From NCBI GenBank assembly GCA_019633425.1, contig WSUB01000137.1, positions 1 to 64,000 on the forward strand: a stretch of 64,000 nt of DNA. The letters run 5' to 3'. Of the stretch, positions 24,001-35,005 are shown one piece after another. Both the position numbers and the translations under genes were made by a program. The stretch's first letter is position 1. Each line of letters opens with the position of its first letter. Below the pieces are notes generated by a model that saw only the letters and a program-made list of their open reading frames with translations, made no database searches and was not told where the DNA came from. Origin of the DNA: Tulasnella sp. 424. Taxonomy: Eukaryota; Basidiomycota; Agaricomycetes; Cantharellales; Tulasnellaceae.

Positions 24001-27000
24001 ACAATAGTTCGGCTCCTTCGGCAAAGCAGGGTCGCCCTAGCAATGCTCCAACTGTCAATAGCAGGCCCGTTGCAGTTCGGCCGTCGGCCAACTAGCTCCT
24101 CAGTGTAGCCGAACAATTTTCCAATTCATCTGCTCGGTGCTGACGGCTTGCCGCCTCGGCATGGTACCCAAGCAAGACTGTCAACCGGGCATCGTTTTGC
24201 TGGGAGCGGACCTCGTGAGGCATGTCCGTTCCAGACTCAGTTTCGAGCGAAATGACCCTTTCCATGCGTTCGCAGTAATAAGAAGATAGAAATTCAATCG
24301 GCGCGACATTTCAGCTACCCTGAGGCAGGTGTCCTTTCGATCGACGTTCGTCAGCAGGCCGGTTGCTTCATAGACCTTCGTTCATTTAGCAATCCTATTC
24401 CTTACTAGGCAGTTTCTACTAGTAGACCGGTGATTGTGGGGACTAGCGATAATGTCTCCGTTCGCGACTTGCCTGAGGCGTGAAAGGATGGAGGCCGGGC
24501 CGTCCCAACGTGCGTCATTAGCTGTGCAGGCGTACTCGGTGAGATGGTCGATCAGAGATGACCTGTTTGATGATGCCTTTACACGATAGTCTCATGTTCA
24601 TTTAGGTAAATTATTCTCTTTTTTCTTGGGGAGGAACGCGACTTGCTATCCCATCTCAACCGGACGGATCCTCTAGACCTTTTCACGTCCCCCAACCGCA
24701 AACATCGTTACTCACTTTGTTCCTTTTCCCCATTGTTCATCAACTGTTCCGACCGCACGAAAACCTCATGTTAAACACACGCGAAGTTTGGACTGTGACC
24801 TTTCCCAGGATTGGAATCAAAGAATCCGTCGGTTCCAGCTCAGTCGCCGCTTCAGGCCCCGAACGTGTCCCCAACCCCACACACAACAGCAACAACTCCG
24901 TGAATGTCCGAGAAGATATGATACCGGAGTGATGTTAGGCTCTGACGAACCCTATGAACTCTCCCCTCGGCTTACGTTGAGTGTCATATTGCCTTAGGCC
25001 CTCGGCTAAGGGGAGTTGATGGATGGCCTTTTTGCAATGTAAAAAGTCTACGACGGAGTTACAATTTCTTCTCCGATGCACCGTTCCTTCATCGAGAAAA
25101 TTTTCAGGCGTATGTTTCTTTCCTTTCATTTCCTCGTTTTGGCAGTTTTTGCCCCCCGTCGAGGGCCTTTTCGGAAAAAGTTGACTTCGTTATACTTTGC
25201 CCCGGTCCCTTCAGGGCGTCGGGGATCTCAGGTGCCACTACTAAGGACCCGTAACGGAAAGAAACCACGCGGTAGTACACCGAAGGAAAGATAACGAAGA
25301 ATTCGCCTCTCCTTCCCAACTTATACCAAGACCGCTTTGGACCGCCCAAAAGCGGGTTGAGGGGAGATCCTAGCATTCGGGACCCCCCGCACTCTGGATC
25401 AGTATACCCAATGAACAGCATGCTTTGTCCAAAATTCCGACTATTAATTGATAATACTGAGATGCATTCGCTAGAGGTCTAAACCTGTTCAATTGGAAAC
25501 AGCCCAAGGGTATTGAGGAGAATGGCCGCAGCAAACGTTCGCATTTGGAACAGCAGCACAGGACCCGGTCTAACTTTCGTGCCGTCCGATCACTTACCTT
25601 CCTATATGGCGCAGTTTTTCAGCGAACGTGTAGAACTATGAAGCTCGTAACATTCGACGTCCAGAGCGTTCATCCGGTGCAAGAGGCGCTCGGGCAAAGG
25701 CAACCGGAGGCTCGTCACTCCCCAGCCACCAGCCACGCTGTTCGTTATCTTTCAGGGAAGAAGGTCTAGAATGCCTCCAAGATAAGACACTATTTTCCCC
25801 TTTGAGCACAGTTACACAGTTTCTCTGACAAGTCAGATTGTACCATCCCTTCGTTTCCGATCCGGTTCTTAACGCGGATAAGCGGGATAAGGGGGGCGGT
25901 TCGGAAGTGATGATCCTTGTTTTTTATTTCCATTTATATCTCTTGCCTTCAAAGTGATCGTCCTATCACTATCTACGCGGTCTAGTCACTCTACGTGCTT
26001 TTCCCTGAGTATTGAACAATTAGTAGATAACGGATGAAGGGATCCGTAATCCACGTAGGCTCAGGGCGAACGCGTTAACGGCACTAAGCGGTCGGAAGTC
26101 GGTCGAGCTAATAAAGAAAAGCTCCCCGGTATTTCCGGTCAATTCATTCCCGCCGGCGACTATCACCGATACTTCGTTATTGCCTTCCCATGATGAATGC
26201 ATCTATGACGTCGTTGCCAAACTTGTTCGGAGGGAACTCCTTCCTTATACAGGAGGGCTCAGCCACAACACGCATTCGAAGAATCACCGGCGGAAGGAGA
26301 TCTGAATAGGCGATTGAAAAAAAGGGGCCGGGGGAAGCTGGAAGAAGCTGTCGAAATTCAAAATGCGAGGAGGAAAAAGAGAAGAAAAAGAAAGCGAAAA
26401 TCTGGATGGGGGCCTGCGCGCGCGACCATATCGGAATCGAGGTCGAGTCGAGACCTTCATGTGTGAGTTTTGGCGTGCATGCCCAGGGCCGTTTATTGCC
26501 TCTCTTCTTGAGAGGACACACTCAGACGCGATGCGCACGTATGTTTGTACCTACTTTACTGGGCGTACACGCAATCCCCCAACCGGGATAATGGGTAATG
26601 AGACCAAGTTGGTTCCTTGAGCAAGGCACTCTAGCTTCCCACCTCACGCAAACACGTTTCGAGACGAACAAAGATCGATCGGCCGTTGGTCAAGACGCGC
26701 GGGTCGTGGGTGGGTGGGGTGACCATATGCGCACGTCGACGTGGAAGTTCGTGTTGGCGGACGTTCCTTTGATTGACTAGTAGCATGCATCACCCGAATA
26801 GGAAGGCCAGCTTACGTATTCATCTCAGAGACGTAAACAAGCAATCGGTTTTCCGAATATAGGAAATATCCGAGAGTACATGCATGCTTTGGAACTGACG
26901 CGGTGCCGTGGTTCGATTCACTTTTCATGCGTGCCGAGACAATTCAATTATCTTGGCCGGGACGATTTTTCTTGTAAGCAAAAAAAAAAGTCCGATGCTC

Positions 27001-28768
27001 GCCGCAATCAGCCCATCAAAGACAGAAAAAAAGCGTCACGTAATCCCAAGAAGGAAATACGCGTGGTGCAGTCGGTATTTGATTTCAGAGAAAATTTAAG
27101 CTGCACTGACCTAGTGTGTGTTGGTTGATGCACCCTGTTTTGCTGCATGGCCTATCTAGGTGCGTGCCCTATTACGATGAGGCATGATGAAAGGGTTGGC
27201 TAGCCCCCTCCCCTTCCCCTAGCTGTCAAAAAAAATCTATTCAAGAGGGTGCATCCGACGCGCAGCGCGCGAGTCATGATGATGGTCATGTGCGGCGAGA
27301 CCTGCATATGGTACCCCTTCCTCCCCGTGCCAGTGGAGCCCGCGCACGACGACAAATTGGGACGTTGCCGCTGTTCGCGTCCCGTCGTAAGCCCGCGCGA
27401 GCCCCTACGTTTGACCTGTCATGTCAGCCCGACAGTCTTGTCCTGATTTAGCTAATCGTTTGCGTACCGACTCCCGAACAGGGACCTATCGCTTAGTGGA
27501 GCCGATACGTCCGTAGGTTTCCGGTACGGAGTTTTGTATGGCCAGATTGTACGGCAGTCACATCAAAAGACGAACGGGTCAGTCCCAGTCCGGACATTTG
27601 CGTTTCGGCGTGAGCCGAAAGGATCGAAGAAACAATGGTCCTGAATAGGTACGGATGGGGAGTGGGCTCAGTCGTGATAGCGCAGAAGAACTTCTTTTTT
27701 TCTTTTCTTTTTCCTTTCGTGTTTTTTTTTGCTTCTCCGTCGTGGTTCGTATTGTATTAGACGTGGCATGCATGATGGACTGAGGTGCGACGAGATCTGA
27801 GGCCTGGCGAGGTTATGCACTCGCTTTCAGAATTTGAATTTTTTTTTTGTTGGGAGCGAAATGGGCCTTTCAGATCGAAAAAAAAGCTCTTGCCTTGAGG
27901 CCTCTCGCTTCTGCCCATCGCGTTCACGCCGCTCCTCGTCGGAGGCTCAAAATACCCCCCACTGATACCCTCTCATACCCTGACGGAGTTGACTCTCACA
28001 AAAGAAACTACCGATGATGAGCGAAAGGTAGACTTTTCGGGGTGCCGTTGGGATTCTCGAGGGGAACAAATGGGAACGGTCTAGACTGTCAGCAGATGCA
28101 AGTGATGCACCTAGACTTGTGTATGGTCACGAGAGCTTTTAGTTCCCAGTAATGTAGTGGGCTTTTTGTGTGATGACGGGCATCAGATCTCGAGAGCGAG
28201 AGGGAACCAGGGTGAACGCGTTTTAGCCTCAGCGGGAGCCCCGGACCGCCGGACCGTCCCAGGGACGATGACTTCTCGGACCCCGGTCACTCTTCCGTCG
28301 CCCAAAAGCCACATCGACTAGGGCGATGCAACCGATGCGATTCGGACTCACTCCAACATCCGAAATGAAAAATGACGACGAACTACGGTGGTATCAGAGA
28401 CCCGAGCGCTAGCACGAAACAAAAAAATAATACTTGTTGAAAATCCCGGTTGCCCAACCTTGAAAAAGCTCAAAGGACCGATGTGGTGGTCGAAGCCATG
28501 TGGGGTAAAATTGGGGGCTGGTTCGGGATTTCGGGACGGAAGGGAGAGAGCAGGTGGTGTTGCCACGGGAGGGGGGAGGAAAAGACGCGCCTTGACCAGG
28601 GAATTTCACAACAAGTTCCGGGTTAATGGCTCCCCACTCCTCGCAGCACCAGCACCAAGGCCAGGGAATGCAAAGAGATCCCAAACCAAAGGCCCATCGT
28701 TGCGGCGAATCCACAAGGTACCAACCCAACAACAATACCCGGGTAGCAATCACTTGACGCCCCCCCTC
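21067..28768. other. Nearly 8 kb gene desert
   Basis: No open frame longer than about 180 codons occurs on either strand and none of the short frames resembles a known protein. I see no long terminal repeats, transposase or reverse-transcriptase motifs, and no tandem array. A few homopolymer runs and a CT-rich stretch (27690-27735) are present. A B-box-like GGTTCGATTC at about 26910 is not in a tRNA context. The interval may be decayed transposon sequence or long regulatory DNA, but direct evidence for either is missing. Confidence 0.45.
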
Positions 28769-28775
28769 TATATAA
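28769..28775 (+). promoter_or_regulatory. TATA box of the polyol dehydrogenase gene
   Basis: A perfect TATATAA sits about 100 bases upstream of the ATG at 28875, behind a C-rich run and followed by an A/C-rich leader, as in strongly expressed or regulated fungal genes. It is the clearest core promoter in the window. A GTGGGG match to the Mig1/CreA consensus near 28500 could mean carbon catabolite control, but such short matches are common. Confidence 0.6.
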
Positions 28776-28874
28776 GATACCCACCAAAAAACGCAGATCA
28801 TCTCATCAACAACTCCAACCCCCTCCTCCGCCTCTCTACCTACTCTACCTACGGTACCACCTTTTTCCTTAACC

Positions 28875-30571
28875 ATGTCTGCACCACATTCCACTTGCGT
28901 CTTGCACGGTCCTCAAGACCTCCGCTACGAATCCCGTCCCACTACCCCACCAAAACCCGGCCAGGCACAAGTCCAAGTCGTCTCCACTGGCATCTGCGGT
29001 AGTGATCGTACGTCTATACTATATTATTCCCCCACCAACGCCCCATCCCTGCTTCTACAATTATAGTAAACCTAACCTTGTCTCGAACGTGTTATAATAG
29101 TCCACTATTACATCCACGGCCGAAACGGCGATTTCGTCCTCCAATCCCCGCTCGTCCTGGGCCACGAAGCATCCGGCATCGTCACCGCTCTCGGACCAGA
29201 CACGGAAAACTCTGGCTTACGGGTAGGCCAGCGAGTCGCCCTCGAAGTGGGCATCCCATGCCGCAAATGCCGTTTCTGCGTGGAACGTGACGCCAACGGA
29301 GCTGCCTCCACCAAGGGACCTCGGTACAATTTGTGCGAGAACATGAGGTTCTGCTCGAGCGCAAAGACTTTCCCTCACTTGGATGGCACTTTGCAAGGAA
29401 GGATGAACCATCCTGTTGATATGCTTCACCCGTGAGTCGTCCCTCCTCTCCACCCCCCATCACGCGCCCCCTTTTTTTTTGCGCGATTTTTTTTTTTTGG
29501 GCCAAGTGGCGAGGCGGGCAGTGCGAGCGCGCTTTCGGGCACTCCGGTACTCCGGATAGCTTGTGGCGTCCTCGGCACCCTGACTTTAGCCCCCGAAAAA
29601 GGGTCTCGTCCCACTTTAGCCGGCCACCCTTGCTCATCCCATCCCAAGTCCCACCTTCACGGGTCTAACCTTACCTAGTACATAATATAACTAACCTTTA
29701 CGTCTTTTCCTTTTTACTCTTAGAATCCCCGACTCATGCTCATACGAAGCCGCCGCCCTCGCCGAGCCTCTCGCCGTCGTCCTGCACGCCTGCCGCCGCG
29801 CCAACTTCACCTCCACCCCACCGAACCCGAAAGTCTGCGTGATCGGTTCCGGAGCAGTCGGCTTGCTCGCGTGCTCCTTATCAATCGCCTTGGGAGCGTC
29901 CAGCGTCACCGCCATCGACATCGATTCCACCAAGCTCGACTTCGCCAAGAACGCCGTGGGCGTGACCGACACCTGGCAAGTCCCCATACCGCCCAAGGGC
30001 ACCCCGCCGCCAAAGGATAAAGAAGAGGCTACCCAGAGGAGCAGGGACCTCGCCAATGCCGCTATGGCTGATTTGGGAATCGCGCCCAATGACGGGTTCG
30101 ATATCGTTTTCGAGTGCACGGGCGTTGAGAGTTGCATCCAGATGGCCATCTTCGTGAGTCCCTGCTCTCTTCCTTCTCGCCCAAATATCAGAACTGGTTT
30201 TCCTAACCCGAGTTCTTTCCTTTTCGCAGCTCGCCCGCCCAGGCTCCCGCGTCGTCCTAGTCGGAATGGGCACCCCCATCGGAACTTTACCCATCTCCTC
30301 ATTCGCTCTCCGCGAAGTCGACATCATCGGCGTCTTCCGCTACGCCAACTGCTACCCGGAAGCCCTCCAGCTCCTCGGTTCCGGTAAACTTCGCGGCGTC
30401 GAGAAGATGGTGACGCACCGATTCCCGATGGACCAGACCGAGCGGGCTTTCGAAACCTTGCGCAGAGGCCGCGGTGAAAACGGTGAACTGGTCGTGAAAG
30501 TGATGGTCAACGTTACTTCACCGTCTTCCGCTCCTCGTGTTGGCACCATGGCTCCTCCAGAACTCGCTTGA
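28875..30571 (+). CDS. Zinc-dependent sorbitol/xylitol dehydrogenase (medium-chain dehydrogenase)
   Basis: An MDR-family polyol dehydrogenase that oxidises sugar alcohols such as sorbitol or xylitol to the ketose with NAD+, in cytosolic polyol/pentose metabolism. Exons are 28875-29007, 29101-29431, 29724-30153 and 30230-30571, giving 411 aa. Catalytic zinc ligands fit Cys41 (STGICGSD), His66-Glu67 (LGHEASG) and a later Glu (AALAEPLAVVLHA). The structural zinc cysteines are 98, 101, 104 and 123, with an unusually long spacer before the fourth. The Rossmann motif VIGSGAVGLLA is followed by AIDIDSTKLDFA; an acidic residue after the second strand favours NAD. A Pro/Lys-rich insertion (PPKGTPPPKDKEE) follows the cofactor fold. 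It lies alone, with a TATA box upstream and DUF6535 gene 2 downstream. Sorbitol versus xylitol cannot be decided from sequence. Confidence 0.93.
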
Positions 30572-31019
30572 TCGGTGTCGACTTGTGGCCTTTCTCTTGT
30601 TCGTTTTTCTTGAATCTTGTTTTTCTTTTCGCTTTCGACTTCTCCCCCGCTGTATACTTTTTTCTTCTTGTCCCTGCATCCGGTCTCCCTCAGCATCATC
30701 GTTGTTTTCTTTCTTCTTTCTTCTAATTTCGCCGTGGTTTCCACAGAACACTTTACCTCTCGTAGCACGGCTTTAGTTTTGGTTTCTCCCCCTTTTTCGT
30801 GGCATTGCTTTAGTACCCCCTCAAATGTATTAGTTCCTCTTGCATTAAAGAATGAGAACGTTCAATTCGGATATTCGTGTGACAAAACAGGAGGTACGAA
30901 GCGTCAGACTTGACGAGAAGAGGATAGGTTGGAAAACCTCAGGCTACTTTTGTCGCCGGACCGGGCGACGTTGCACGCAAAGCACCTAGCTCGTTTCCGA
31001 AAATGGGTATACACATGCA
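30572..31019. other. 3' flank of the dehydrogenase
   Basis: A pyrimidine-rich 3' region with no coding signal; it should contain the dehydrogenase terminator. It leads into a decayed DUF6535 5' fragment. Confidence 0.4.
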
Positions 31020-31085
31020 CCACCCAAACACACTCGAACCACATCCCTCCTCATAAATACGAGATTCGAAGAGAGGCTCAAAGAA
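31020..31085 (+). pseudogene. Decayed 5' fragment of a DUF6535 gene, start codon lost
   Basis: The stretch containing aaatacgagattcgaagag closely matches the leader and first codons of DUF6535 gene 2 at 31370-31430 (aatacgagatttgaagag) and of gene 1. The codon aligned with the initiator ATG reads ATA here, and similarity ends about 35 bases into the coding part. It therefore looks like a truncated duplicate of the gene's 5' end lying 0.35 kb before the intact copy. Confidence 0.6.
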
Positions 31086-31398
31086 CATTCGATAACCAAA
31101 GTACGATGGAGCCATGAGAATGTCAACCTACCTGATGAATGCCAAAAGGCCGGTACCAAACATCCCATGGTTGGTCTGAGTTCACGGAACGACGAGACAG
31201 GATTTACAAACTAGTTACGAGTGGCGAGAGGATCGTGAAATGCCGGAATCGGGTGAGTCTACCCTTTATCGCTAGAAACGGGCGACGCTGCTTTCCCTTT
31301 CCGATCCGGGTAAAACCGTACACATATATATATATGTACACCACGCAACACACTCCCACTCGAACACACTCCCACTCGAATCCACAGCCTCCCCTCTC
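31086..31398. other. Upstream region of DUF6535 gene 2
   Basis: About 0.3 kb between the decayed fragment and the intact gene, with a short alternating TA tract at about 31322-31336 and a duplicated CACTCCCACTCGAA leader motif just before the ATG. No gene. Confidence 0.4.
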
Positions 31399-34036
31399 AT
31401 GAATACGAGATTTGAAGAGAAGCTCACAGCCATACCAGAAATCCCAAAGCAATTCGGGGAAGATGGGGGTCACTTTTATAGGTACTATGATGCCCTAGCC
31501 GACGAAATCGACGAAGATATGGTCAAGAGTCTCAAGGCCCAGCTTGATGGCATTCTCATTTTCGTACGTACGACAAACCTTCATCTAAGTCGTGCACCAT
31601 CTAATCTGAGTACCTGTTCTCTACCCAGGCTGGTCTGTTCGCTGGGGTCAATTCTGCATTCTTGGCCCTCACGCTTCCAGAGATGAGCGCAGACCCCGCC
31701 GACGACACCAATGCACTTCTCCTCCAGCTCGTCACGGGGGGCAATAGCAGCATACACTCCGCTGAGGATCTCCCCTCCGCATCATTCTCGCCCACCTCTG
31801 CCATTCTCCCAGTCAACATCCTCTTCTCGCTCAGTCTGACGCTCGCTCTCTTAGCAGCCTTCCTAGCCGTCTTGGGCCAGCAATGGTTGGTTTACTACCG
31901 CAAGCGCAGCGGCGGCGGTGCCGAAGCTCAGCGATGGGAGCAGCTTCGGCGGTATCTAGGCGCCAAGCGGTGGCGTCTGGAGGCAATTTTGGACGACATC
32001 CTTCCCTCGTTACTCCAATTGGGTCTAGTCATATTTTGCATTTCGTTCGTTCTATACCTTGGAACGTTGAACGGGCCAATGTGCTATACGGTAGCAGTTC
32101 CAATGGGGCTTGCTTTTACGTGTATCCTTTTGATGGCGGTCTGCGCGGCTTGCGATCATTGGTGTCCCTTCAAAAGCCCGTTGTCCCATCTTTTGCAATT
32201 AACTCCAACTCCTATAGCCAAGTTTATATGGAGAGCAGCGTTGATCTTCCTAGATTGGACGCTCGCGGTGCTCTCGAAATGCAAACTGATTATCATTAAC
32301 GCTGCGCGTCCTCTACGCCAGATCTCCGGGCCGGCGACCAGGTCTTACCTCTCCAACACAATGAAGATACTCCGAAGTGCAAGACTGTCAATCAGCAGGT
32401 TTACCCAGATCCTCACTCGCTGGTCGTTGGGGGACGATGTCACATCGCCAAAGCCCGTAGGAGGCATTGTGCCATGGCTCACAGAGAACGTCCCTCGACC
32501 TGCAGAACCTGTTGGCCGTCTAAAGTCCATGGCAGCAAAACGCGTTATCTGCACCTCGGAGGATACCAATGCACTCGCCTATGCGGCAACTAATTTGCAA
32601 TCAATAGCATCATCAGAGGAGGCAGAGTGGCTTCTTACTGATGAAGAATTTCATTCTCGACTTACCGAGCCTTGGAGGAGATTCCCTTCTTTCCATGGAT
32701 TCCGTATGTCAGACCCACGGGCCATGGTGATGGTAACATTTTCCAACTCGTTGCTCCATCTTGCTCTGTCATCCTCTTCAATTAGATTCATTGTTCCACA
32801 TGACCAGCGCTCGTTGGTTCCTTTTGACCCACTGGGGGAAGGTACTGAGGTTTCCGAGCTGTCCCGAGATTTCAAAGACATTCTCCGGCGCATCACTTCT
32901 CTAACATGTGTTGGATTGGAATCCTCGTCTCCCTTACCCACCCATGGCGTTACGCTATTGTGTTTCGTGAGGCTACTCTTGGTCTTCGAGTCCTCGACGA
33001 CCTCGGTCATCCAACACGGCTTGAACTCCTGGTTCAAACACTTCGTCCGTTTACAAATGGATCTCACGGAAGAGCTTCCTATGATTACAGGTCTACTAGC
33101 TTGCGCTGTACAGGCTTATGGGTGGCTAGACAGGGCTAACGATCAGACCACACGTTCAAGATTGACCTGGTATGTCTTCGATAAAGTCCGTAGCTCTTAT
33201 CAGGAGCGGTGAGCAGAGCCCGGTCTATTTCTGCTGCTCGAAGCTCATAACCTCTATTTCTTAGTGAAGTATTAAGGGCAGTTGATTTCGCTCTCGACGT
33301 ATTCCCTGCAATTGACTCACCATCACGGCCGACCGATGGCGTATGCCTCATGTTGCTGGAACGAGCCTGTGCTATCATGATGCTGCCGGCTGCAGAGCCT
33401 CGCCCGGAGCACCACAGGCTCATTGCGAAGAACGCGATGGACCTCTTTCAGAAGATTATTCATGTGAAGACTCCGCGCCATCCCCACGACCACACAGAGA
33501 AAGATCTTGTTGCGCGTTGCATCGACGTTCTTGTTACGTGCTTTGTGAAAATTAGGCGAAGATTTTATAAAACTACATATCTCACGTTAGTCCCTACTGT
33601 CCCGAACTTCTTTTCATACTGACCATCTTCACTTCGACTGCAGGGAGTTCGTTAGTGACTTCTCCAGGGAGCTGGCGGCTTGTTTGAGTTCTGCTGAGGA
33701 GATCGCGATGACAAAGACCAGCATGATCGATGTTTCAGTATTGTTGAACTTTACCCGCATCTGTGACGAGCTTGTGAGCCCGGCAAAATGGGCACGTTCC
33801 GAGCCTAGTCTAGACCTGTCCAGATACAACTCCGCCCACGATGAATTAAATACGTGTTTCACTAGACTGAAATCTGCTCTTCTAGCTGTCCACGGGATCG
33901 TAAACTTGGTGGCGGTGAGTTTCACCTTCGAGAGCCGTGGCGGGGACTGATTCCTCTCTTCTCCTCGCAGGCAGACCCAGCAGATCCCTTGCCCGTCCAA
34001 GAGATGAATAGGGAAGGCGGATCCAAAGAGTCTTAG
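31399..34036 (+). CDS. DUF6535 domain membrane protein, dispersed copy 2
   Basis: Exons 31399-31563, 31629-33208, 33265-33585, 33644-33914 and 33971-34036 give 800 aa, the same five-exon plan as all other copies, with a 165-nt first exon. Key elements: MNTRFEEKLTAIPEIPKQFG; LFAGVNSAFLALTLPEMSAD; MSADPADDTNALLLQLVTGG; ILFSLSLTLALLAAFLAVLG; GQQWLVYYRKRSGGGAEAQR; LVIFCISFVLYLGTL; the CTSEDTNALAYAATNLQ motif; and, in exon 3, SPSRPTDGVCLMLLERAC and TEKDLVARCIDVLV. The final exon reads ADPADPLP and ends quickly. The membrane domain is nearly the same as in the array copies, while the middle, after the last TM helix, is diverged and lacks their repeat. Function unknown; a multi-pass membrane protein is what the sequence supports. 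Confidence 0.88.
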
Positions 34037-35005
34037 ACGAAGCAAATCTGTCTCATGAGACACTCCTGTCCTTTGGAACCTTGACCAGGCAGTGGTGTCG
34101 CTCTCTCTATTGTTCTGGTCGCAAAACTTGCATCGCGTATTCCTCTGTGACTAGCTGGACCAATCATACAGTGCCACCTCTTACGAGGGTCGTGCTCGAG
34201 TGCAACTGCCCTGCAAAAATGGCTTCGGAATATTACCTTATAGTTTGAAAGCAAGAGACATTTCACGGAGCAAAACCTGCCCATGATCTACGTCGGCCGA
34301 CCTCGGAGGCCAGCATAGGGCCTACCTCTAAGAAGTACGTAACTCTTTAGGTCGTTGATGTCAGGGTACTTCTGGAAGTAAAATGAGGATTGTAATTGCC
34401 GGCCCCAGCCTAGCAGGTTGTTGGGTAGATTTGATCTCCTGCCATATTGCGCGGGATAAACCGGGGAGCGTCCGTACTGCCCACCTTGGTCGACCGGGTC
34501 ATGGTTGGCAGAAGACAGTTCCCTGCATATGATCCTTTGTGCAAGCCCTCGATCGGACGTACAGCACTGACCAGGAGGGTCCGGGTGTTCCTCGTAAATC
34601 ATGCGTCCTCGGTGCAATTACTTTAAATCTGGTAATTCTTGAAATGCGGGTTTTAGATTTTAGGGCTCAGGAAACCCTGCAGATGTGATTCACAAAAACT
34701 CAGGAATGAAACTATTGCTTCAGATTTCACGCATGATTTCGACCACCGTTCCCTAATGATGGTACTAATAATATATGCAAAAGAGAATTCCCCAGGGGCG
34801 TAAGGGATGTCATTACAGTCAGGTTGCAGCTGAGGTGACACGCAACTGAGAGGTGAGCAATCACATTCCTGTATTGTATGGATGATGATTAACAAAACAT
34901 CCCCGCCAAGTAACAAACGTGATGGATGGCGTTGGGGATTCCATTTCTACACTCGATTACGTGTAACTGCTTCCATTAACCTTGGACGAGTCGTAACAAG
35001 TCAGC
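34037..35005. other. Intergenic region between convergent DUF6535 gene 2 and SEC24
   Basis: About 1 kb holding the two 3' ends. Short minus-strand open frames (34288-34617, 34653-34916) show no similarity to anything I know. No repeats seen. Confidence 0.4.

Noticed and set aside
26905..26925. tRNA B-box-like GGTTCGATTC
   Set aside because: Flanking bases do not form a T stem and no A-box or acceptor stem can be drawn around it.
28409..28894. 161-codon minus-strand and 204-codon plus-strand frames upstream of the polyol dehydrogenase
   Set aside because: They overlap the TATA box and leader of the dehydrogenase and have no family features.
31322..31336. Alternating TA tract before DUF6535 gene 2 as a TATA box
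   Set aside because: It is a short microsatellite-like palindrome and cannot be told from a simple repeat; not listed as a promoter.
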